From assembly GCA_947247005.1 (NCBI GenBank), contig OX365959.1, forward strand, positions 39,097,097 through 39,161,096: 64,000 nt of DNA. Direction: 5' to 3'. The notes below the pieces were generated by a model that was not told the DNA's origin, did not search any database, and was given only the letters and a program-made list of their open reading frames with translations. Made by a program: the position numbers and the translations under genes. Source of the DNA: Spisula solida (Eukaryota > Mollusca > Bivalvia > Venerida > Mactridae). This document shows positions 55,701-64,000 of the stretch, piece by piece; the first letter of the stretch is position 1; each line of letters opens with the position of its first letter.

Positions 55701-56259
55701 ACTAAACAAGCTCACAACTAAGTCGTACACAATAAACGATCAACCGCTAGCTCATTTAGGATAGGAAAACCTCAACCTCGAGCACATAATTTCAACCGGC
55801 GACCTTCGCATAAGAAGATGGCCGTCAGATCACGTGGTAAGTTTACCGTGTATCACTAGTCACATGACTAAAGTAACTTAATAAAGCTAAGATTTTCCCG
55901 GAAGTGACTGGATTTATGGTCATAATCAGAATCCATTCGATCACATCGGCATTCATGCATTGCAATTGTATAATTACCGGAGAAAACACAGGGTTGACGA
56001 GCCTTCACGGTTGAATTAGAACTCAAACAATTTGCAATACAATAACACGAACAATAAAGTTCAACATTTTTATACAATTTTATTTCCGAGTAAAAATGTC
56101 ATCATATACACAAACAATAATTGTCATCAGTATGATGTGTCACAAGAAAGGGATATAGTTCGCCGACAACAATACGAACAAATATACGAAAATGTGCCCC
56201 TTTGTGTTGTTCAAACTTGTACAACAACTCTTCTAGATCATATATCTAGATATATTTAT

Positions 56260-56520
56260 ACTCAGTATGAGCAGTGAAAACAAAATTGTTCAAAATAAGC
56301 AGAAGAACAGTTAATACAGAATATAAGCAGTGTATTACATTTGTATTTTTTTTTCAAAATAAGCAGACTAACAGTTCATACACAATATGCACAGTGTAAT
56401 AAATTATGTTCAAAATATTAAGCAGATTTACAGGGAATAAACAATATCAGTGTGTATTATATTATGTTCAAAATAGGCGGACTAACACTTCATGCTCATT
56501 GTGCGCAGTGTAAAGATCGT
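56260..56520. repeat. Degenerate 57-bp tandem repeat 3' of the TRIM-like gene
   Basis: The same unit as at 52,440-52,989 (AGTGTAATAAATTATGTTCA, AATAAGCAGACTAACAG), period about 57-60 bp, directly 3' of the NHL coding end. Confidence 0.7.
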
Positions 56521-56532
56521 TCCAAGCATGTG

Positions 56533-58842
56533 TTAAAGTAATTGGTAAACTTGCACTTGGTCAATTTCGTAGGTTACAAACAGTCTGTTCAGTCCTTTGT
56601 GGAAGCACACAGAACGAGTGACCCCCAAACAAGTGTTACTACTCACGATCACACCACGTTTCTCTCCATCCTGACTGAACTGTACAATACAGTGTGAATG
56701 ACAAGCAGCAACAATTACATTTGCACGATCATCAACACACACACAGTCAGCCTTCGCAAGTGAATCATCTATTGTCATAGCATGTTCACACTTTGCATCA
56801 AAACAGATCAGTCCTTATTTATCATCACTAACACACATTCTATCTCCACTGTCAATGAAGACAATGTGATTACTACTTTGGAACAGAGGTTGTCCACGTG
56901 TATCACGTGTTACTGTTTTCAGTAAATTACCAGACATGTCATACATGTACAATGATTTACCTTCGTCTGTTATATACAGCTTGTCATTCTTGTAAGCAAT
57001 TACGTAGCATTTGTGTTTCATTTTCAACTTTCTCAATACGACCAGTTTGTCATGGATAGACACAAACTGGACCATGGTATCACATGCTACCGCAACTTCA
57101 TGTGTTCCTACTCTGCACACACCACACGGAGTGTCATATAACTGACAGGAATCTACGACATTCAGAGTGGAGACGTTAAATCGCTTCAGCTTCTTCTTGT
57201 TATAATCTGAGAACAGAACAATATCGTCTACAATACATGATCCTGATATACCACATGACTCGGAGTCGTATTTCAGCTTAATATCAAGTGTTTTAATCAG
57301 CGTTGCTTAATACAAATCATCCTTTGTTAATATGGTATGAACTGCAGTTTTTCCTAAGGATGTTAACCCGTGCATTAGTTGACGCAGTTCTTCATTTTGG
57401 ATTTACGAGATCTCAACGCTTGTCTTGCTTGTACTTTTACATTCATGCTCTGTCGACGTGATTTTGTGTTGCGCAAGATTTGTGCAGACGAATAGTTGGG
57501 GCGTATTTCCCTTAGCTTTCGTTACAAGATCTTCGAGTTTCTTTAATTCCTCAATAAATTTGTCATACGTCTTTCTTTCGTCGAGCAATTCAGATTCCAT
57601 CTTGCGATACCCGCGCTCTATTTCCTTGATTGATGCGTCCTCGAGGTTGTCTAGATATTTATCCATCTCTGCTCTGTAATCCTTAACGGCTTGAAATGCG
57701 CTCGTCTTAGAATTACGGAGTTGTTGAAGTAGAGTCTTTGTGACAGTTCGTCTATCATCCATTATATCCAACACATCAGTCAGATCGTGTTTCGTACGGT
57801 CAGTATCAGACTTCTTGTACAACTTGTCAATATCATCAGTGATCGAATGGATATCACAAGACCTAAAATGAAAGAAAGGTAATGGATTCTAAAGGCTTTT
57901 GAATAAAATTAAACATACTAAAATGCTGTATAACCTGGTTTATAGGCATCCAATCGGATCGGTTGAGTTTGCAGTTTTCCGGGAAAAATATTTTGTATAA
58001 AAATAGTATACCAACATGTACATATATATAAGTTTTAACAAATGACACGTAATGGGATTGTATTTATCTATAATGTCAGTTAAGTACAATGTAAGTGCTA
58101 AAATACACTATAATAAATTTAGCAACCATTGGAACTTGCAAACAATGTCGGATAACAGATAAAGCAGGTTCCATTAAAGTACATCAAAAAGAAATACAAT
58201 GGAGTCCTGCCGGGACCACCAAACCATGGCGGTTTAGACAGGTGGTCGGAAAAAACAGCCAGTGCTTGTTCACTTACTACTCTAACTAGTATACAAGCCA
58301 TTTTTGTTCCTACTTTCAGTTTGATTTCTTCATCAGTCATCATACTCTAGGTTTCGAATTTCTACAGTTACAAACTTTAATTACATGTAAAGTAAACTAG
58401 TATTTGTGACTAGAAAGTACTATGTAACCGTTTGAAAAACCCTTAATTTAAAAGTGAGACCGTCAGTACTTCCTTAGCAAACGAAATATCATAAGGTCAG
58501 GTTAACTTACTTGTGATCCTTGGCAACACAAACGTAGCAACAGACAACCTTGTGGTTCCCACAATACATGTCAAGTATCTTCCCGTTCTGTATACTGCAT
58601 TGTTCTGTTGGGAACGATGGTAACGAACTTTGTTGTCCTGGTGATGGGCCAGCAGATGTATCTAACAAGGTATGCCCCTTTAATATCCTTTTGTGTGCCG
58701 TAACACACTCGTGACAGAAATATCGCTGACATTTTAAACAGTATTTTATAGCTTCTTTTGTCAGCTTTTCCTCAGCACAATTTGTACACACATAGTCAAA
58801 AATCTCGTCCGACATTTTATGTTTTCTCCTACAAGCGGCCAT
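56533..58842 (-). pseudogene. B-box/coiled-coil/NHL (TRIM-like) gene with three in-frame TAA stops
   Basis: Exon 1 runs from ATG at 58,842 (good Kozak context, ACAAAATGG) to a donor GTAAGT; its last coding base is 58,510. Exon 2 runs 57,862-56,533 after TTTTAG. The junction is in phase. Exon 1 has two B-box zinc fingers: 'CTNCAEEKLTKEAIKYCLKC..FCHECVTAH' and 'C..QNGKILDMYCGNHKVVCCYVC..DH'. No RING is seen. Exon 2 begins with a long coiled coil (about 57,860-57,440) and then NHL-type beta-propeller repeats to 56,533. The frame is continuous over 443 codons except for TAA at 57,405-57,403, 57,307-57,305 and 56,817-56,815; there is no frameshift. B-box/coiled-coil/NHL proteins (TRIM2/3/56-like) act in ubiquitin signalling and innate immunity and are greatly expanded in bivalves. 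This copy would give only B-boxes plus coiled coil unless the stops are bypassed. Most likely a recent pseudogene. Confidence 0.8.
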
Positions 58843-58857
58843 TTTGTACATATACAA

Positions 58858-61800
58858 ATGTCTATACGTTTGAATACCGATTTTATTTCATCCCAGTATA
58901 TGATATGATGCGACGGTATATGTAAATACAATGAAACTCAATAATCATACCGATGTATGAAGTGTACTTAAAATATTGTTCGCCCGAGAAACTATAGACT
59001 CATCAATAAACAAACATGCATAACCTACACAATGTACGATCGACTGACCGTTTGTTATCAGTGTAGATTTAAATAGTAGTGGTATAACATTTAAAGTGAA
59101 TATGCACAAGGTTGAAAAAGATTGAAAATCAGAAATGCATTTAATTGTCATTTTTATTTGTAAACAAAGGCAAGTGTTATCTCCGGTGCACTATGCATGC
59201 GTTTGCTTAGTTCATACATAATCAGCTGTTAAGCCTCTTTATACATGTATTTAGTGTGTCCACTGTGGGTATGCTTGTGTGTGACACTAAATGGACTACA
59301 GTCAAAGTTACTGTTACAATGTAACCACATATAGTATTGTTAACCTATAGCATTTAATAAATGTTATGTATCATATATATGTATTTTACGTTTTGATTGG
59401 AGGAATCGAATGTAGCCGGTATTGTAGAGTTTTATTGAAGAGTAAAATACACTGACATATGAAGAAAACTACTCTATATAGTGTACAGCTACCTTGTAAT
59501 TATGTACATGTATTTTGGACACATCAATAAAACACTACACTACTTAAAGTTATAGTTCTCGCATCAGAACAGCTGTACACTATACATGTATCCGTCAAAC
59601 CCAAACAATTCACATTCTAATTAAACTTAAAATAATGTATAAAAATACTAGTACATGTTTGTATAATTATGCAGATGATAAAACAATACTAGTTGAAGGA
59701 TTAGAAGCCATACATGTTATAATGACGTATACATACAATATAATTATCACCCGGTCGCATTGTTGTATGACCTATTTATTTCATCAGCGACCAAAATTGA
59801 CTTTATGCTAATCAGCTAAGTCCAAACTCTGAACTAAGATCTGATGACGACCTGATTTGTCTTTAAGTCGATACAGTTTTTCCGTTTCAACTATCTTATC
59901 TTATAACCAGTTAGTCAATCGCGCCACGCCTTACAAAATGTGAATATAGAAGAGATACATGTACGTTAATCCGTTACACTTTAAGTTTGAAAGCATTATT
60001 CGCGAGTGGAGTTTTGTAACGTGTAGGCTAGCGAATACATCGAGCAAAAGCAGCAAATTATGTTGTAATACAAACGTTAACGTAGCATCATTCAAAACAC
60101 TAGATTATTGACAGTTTATGTATACCTACCTGACTAATATTAGTCAGGTAGTTACACAGCGTCGCCTCCATATGTTAGTTCGCAGCGCCATGCATAGTTA
60201 AGAGAGAGATGATTTTAATAAGATTATACGAGTTTGTTAATGCAAGACTTTTGTTAATACAGCAATTGTGAAAAAGGCCATGGGCTTCAGAGGGGGCATT
60301 CCTATATGTGCTACTTTATAAAAATAAATGTTCCATATCAAACATACATTCATATCATTTACAGAACACATCCATGTAACGCAACATGACGAATAGAGTT
60401 ATTTTGTGATGCTTAACGAATTCTGACTGATCCAAACTAATCACAATGGACACAAACACTCACAGTTATATCCATACCATCCATACGAAGACCACCAACG
60501 ACAGACAACGTACATAATTATACTTATGAGAACGAACTTAGGGAAAGTCCTATTTTTAAGTAATAGTTTTGTGGTATTTGTTATGTGTGAAGAGGTCTTT
60601 AATAATTATGGCACTCACATGTGTTTGTTCGACCACCCGCATGTGATTTTCCACGATTCCAACGACTTTTGACCGTGTTGTTTTGGGCACATACTTTCAA
60701 TTACAAAATCTGACCTTGTAGGTATATTTTTATCTTTGAGAAGTAATGCTGACAAGCTTATGACTAGGTTAGTTATTCTACCAAGCTGATACCATCCTCT
60801 CCACTATAACATCCGTGAGGACCGGTACATACATACAATATACGTATAACAGAATGGTGTTTTCATCAAAAAAATGTATCTTAAAGTTGTACAATTGTTC
60901 AAATGTTGTCTATAAATGACGATGTATCTTGGTTGTTTACCATGTGGCATGTGATTTCCGTCATTATCATACACAGCTAATACTAGTTATCACACATAGT
61001 GATCAAATAATTTTGTGCCCTGTGAACCCAATACACAATCAGTCATTATACAACGGGTACATGTATTCTAGAACGTACAGATAGTTAAAAAGTTTGTTAT
61101 CAATGTTTAAGTTTCAATAGTTTATTTTTCTGACTTCAGAAGAATGTAAAATATTCCGATTAAATTCCATGCAGAGTTGTCTTCCAGTGTTTTAATCTCA
61201 CTGGTTTTAAATGGTGCTATTAGAGTAAGAAATAATTGAAGTTGTACCCATCTTGTACATAGCTCAGATACAATTTAGAATGCATATACACCCTTTATAT
61301 CAAAGTGTACTTTATAATAGATAATAAGGTATCTTTACACCGTATAAGTAAATACACAATCGAATTGTTACTACTCACCTTTGTAAAATATTGGGTAATG
61401 ACCATGCAGGTGACATTACAATCATGTACACCTATTGCTCGTCATTAATGAATCACACTAGACTTCGCTCCTGTTTTACAAACTGGGCATCTCTGACAAT
61501 ATACATGTACAGTGACTTGTTTTTAGGATTGCCTTAAATATAATTAATTGATCGTCTTGTCATGTTGCATGGTGAAATGTAAAAAATAACACACTGAAGT
61601 CGCAAAAAATGGACACAAATATCGATAACGCATCATTACAATAACATGGTCTGAGACAACGTTGTAATAGTGTACAAGCTCATAACGACTACAACATGGG
61701 GGTAAAGTGTATAACAATTGAAATAATGTTTCTTTACAATGTGAGCGTATTGGTTGCGTGTCAGAATATTGCAATTGTTCGAATTTCCCAAATTTCTTAG

Positions 61801-62059
61801 TTATCACATTTGGGAGTCCATGTCTCAAATAATATTTAAAATCACAGGGATATTATATGACATATTGAAATACAATGGAAATTCTTGAAACCAAACGGGA
61901 AATGTCAGCAGTGTCCTTATTTATATTCGCACTCTCGTGTATTAACTAAATGACATAAGTTTAACATTTGAAGTACGAATTACAAAGCATTATCATTATA
62001 CCACCAAAGATAAGATCATTTTGGATACCAATACTATTTGCAGTGATTCTTAAATGTTT
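58858..62059. other. Upstream flank of TRIM-like gene and intergenic DNA
   Basis: A copy of repeat family D lies at 58,975-59,190 (GATCGACTGACCGTTTGTTA ... AAACAAAGGCAAGTGTTATC). A perfect 26-bp palindrome is at 60,126-60,151. Otherwise AT-rich with no exon recognised. Confidence 0.45.
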
Positions 62060-62225
62060 TAGGACGTTTTGACTGCTGAAACTAGGACTTTCAGCGGTTC
62101 AGTTTCATTTGATCGTGTTGGGCATTATGCCGTGTGCTTGTGGTCTTTGATATTTCCGTTTTGTTTGTACTTGGCTGTTTCTTTTACTGCTGCCTTCCCT
62201 GTTGGATGATTTATTATCATTTAAC
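62060..62225 (+). repeat. Dispersed repeat family A copy
   Basis: CTGAAACTAGGACTTTCAGC, GTTGGGCATTATGCCGTGTG and CTGCTGCCTTCCCTGTTGGA correspond to blocks of the 360-640 copy in the same order. Confidence 0.55.
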
Positions 62226-63188
62226 TTGTGCAGAGTTAGAGACAACCTAGATCTCTAGAGAAACATATATTGAGAAACACAATGATTGATTATTACGAAC
62301 CACAGATACAGGTCTTACTGTACAAGTAAGTTACATGTGTTATTAAAGTTTACCTTCGCACTATGGTAATGAACACTATCAAGTATTATCTTAGCAACTT
62401 GGTATCATGTACATAAGTTTAACATTTGAATTATGAATCGCAAATCATTATCTTTATACACTGTATGAAACCATAAACGGGTAAGTATTATGTTGTTAGG
62501 AAGTAAGTCGAACACGTGCGCGACCTTGACCACTGAAAACAATAATATCACAAATATATACTTCTTTGTTCATGATTTACAACGTTTCCAACATGACAAT
62601 ATGTGTAATGAGTTTACCGGCGTATTAAATTTATTTGTCGAAGATCGTCCATACGCCTGTTATAAGTAGAAACTTGATGACAACAAAATGGTAGGTGAAC
62701 TTGACTTATCTCTTATTCTAGGTGTTACTTCGTGGTATACCACTATAGACAAAAAGGTAGATTAATCATGATGCAGAACATATGCCACGTATATATTGGC
62801 CAAAGCAAACACTTCGTAATTTCATCATCGTCAGATATCCATGATTGTTGATTACGATGTTCTCCAAATTTGCGCAGGTAAAGTCGGTTTATTTAGGTCT
62901 GCAACTTGTATATTAACAATGTAATATCACGACATAGATTGTTATGTAAGAGAAAGTGTAATGTATAAGCCCACCAACACATCAAGATATAGTGCACAAG
63001 GTCGAACACAAATCGACAATTTGTAATATTTGTAAACAAGGCTTGCGTTATCTCCGGCGGACTATATATATGTTCACAATGTTATGTAAACAAATTATTG
63101 ACCTAAATAATCGAATTACATGTAAATGTATTTATAGATATATCTCCAAGCGTAATGCAATATTTGCTACGGCAATATACGGAATCAT
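62226..63188. other. Intergenic with repeat family D fragment
   Basis: At 62,985-63,065 TGCACAAGGTCGAACACAAA and AACAAGGCTTGCGTTATCTC match family D at 59,101-59,185. No gene. Confidence 0.4.
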
Positions 63189-63498
63189 GTTAGTGACATT
63201 TTAAATATCGTGTAACGCACTAGAAGGGCGATACACGAGAATTGCGCGAGGAACGATATGGGACATGAGACGTGCCTCACATATTATTCTCGTGTCTCGT
63301 TTCAAGTATCGCGTCTTAATCTCATGTCTCGACTTCCATTCTCATGTTTCTTATATGAAGGGCGAGACACGAGTATTAACGAGACAGGAGAATTGCGCGA
63401 GGCATGAAACGAGACATGATACGTGCTTCACATCTTATTTTCGCGAGGCGTGAAAATCCGACGAGTGCGATACACGATATTTAAAGTGTCACTAACAG
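63189..63498. mobile_element. 310-bp MITE with 32-bp termini and internal repeats
   Basis: The left end GTTAGTGACATTTTAAATAT... and the complement of the right end match at 30 of 32 positions. Inside, a GCGA.ACACGAG...GAGAATTGCGCGAGG block occurs twice in direct orientation and partly inverted (TCTCGTGTCTCG), giving nested stems. Confidence 0.7.
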
Positions 63499-63884
63499 GA
63501 TTCTTTACGGAATCGGTAAAATGCTTCATATGTATGACGTAGGATTCAGTGATTGTTACAAGCCTCAAATACAAGCTGACTACTGTGTACGTATGAGTGG
63601 TTCGGAACAGAATGTCGAATGTTCGAATCTGTTATGAGTGTACGCTAGTTGCCAGCTGCATGTATGTATTGCATTGCATTGCAATGGCAAAATTACCGGA
63701 GTAAAACGGAATTTGACAAGTATTTACGATTGGATCAGAATTGAAAGAATTTGAAACACAATATCACAAACAATATAGGACAATATTTTGATTATTATTA
63801 TTTCCAAATAATACTATTTAGCGTAAGTTTTCATGTACGAGTACACATAAATTAATTTCCATCACTATGATGTGTCACAAGTTA

Positions 63885-64000
63885 GTGATATAGCTCGCTT
63901 GAGAGCCTTATCCATCAACATACCTAGATAATATAAACACTGCACGACCGACTGACCGCCCGTTATTAGCGTGGATTGAAACTTACTCATTATTTGAGTA
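63885..64000. repeat. Dispersed repeat family D, running off the window
   Basis: GAGAGCCTTATCCATCAACA, ATAATATAAACACTGCA and CGACTGACCGCCCGTTATTA match 27,560-27,645 and 52,455-52,500. The copy continues past the window end. Confidence 0.55.

Overview
The window looks like nuclear DNA from an animal, most likely a mollusc and probably a bivalve. It is AT-rich. Its genes have small exons with GT/AG introns, and most of the rest is dispersed repeats: tRNA-derived SINEs, LINEs, foldback elements and minisatellites. The mollusc guess rests on the mix of a B-box/NHL TRIM-type gene, a beta-microseminoprotein-like secreted gene and SINE heads of the kind common in bivalves. Species cannot be named from sequence alone. 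There is no operon structure, CRISPR array or prokaryotic signal.

Protein-coding content is low. (1) At 10,683-13,318 (+) a four-exon gene encodes a 318-residue secreted protein: signal peptide, a ten-cysteine beta-microseminoprotein-type domain and a Ser/Thr/Pro-rich tail. (2) At 18,414-37,199 (-) a five-exon gene model encodes a 239-residue, 12-cysteine protein with a signal peptide and a GPI-type C-terminus. All splice phases agree, and its first intron (about 11.8 kb) holds a complete-looking LINE on the same strand. (3) At 14,709-15,155 (-) lies a signal-peptide plus coiled-coil exon broken by one base in an A run. (4) At 56,533-58,842 (-) lies a B-box/coiled-coil/NHL (TRIM-like) gene with three in-frame TAA codons. 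A 5'-truncated relative sits at 52,990-53,480.

Mobile DNA fills most of the remainder. The LINE at about 28,366-33,087+ (-) has an L1-type ORF1 and an endonuclease/reverse-transcriptase ORF2 in one reading frame, separated by a single UAG. A 5'-truncated CR1/L2-like LINE lies at 42,131-42,713. A 2.5-kb terminal-inverted-repeat element with a perfect 8-bp target duplication (37,393-39,923) ends 193 bp upstream of the start codon of gene 2. A 2.1-kb composite inverted-repeat element lies at 50,249-52,344. Many MITEs and hairpins, and at least six tRNA-like SINE heads, are scattered throughout.

Tandem arrays are prominent. A 65-bp minisatellite (about 17,745-18,455) is made from the last coding segment of gene 2. 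There are 94-bp and 76-bp arrays at 46.3-47.4 kb. A 39-bp array of about 67 units (47,586-50,212) carries an E-box in almost every unit. A long CCTT tract lies at 40.5-40.86 kb.

The most unusual pattern is architectural. About a dozen long hairpins with unrelated arms, many sharing a similar short apex, are each followed on one side by clusters of the CRE octamer TGACGTCA. By hand count there are about 25 such octamers, where base composition predicts about one. They are confined almost entirely to 2-24 kb and 40-46 kb.
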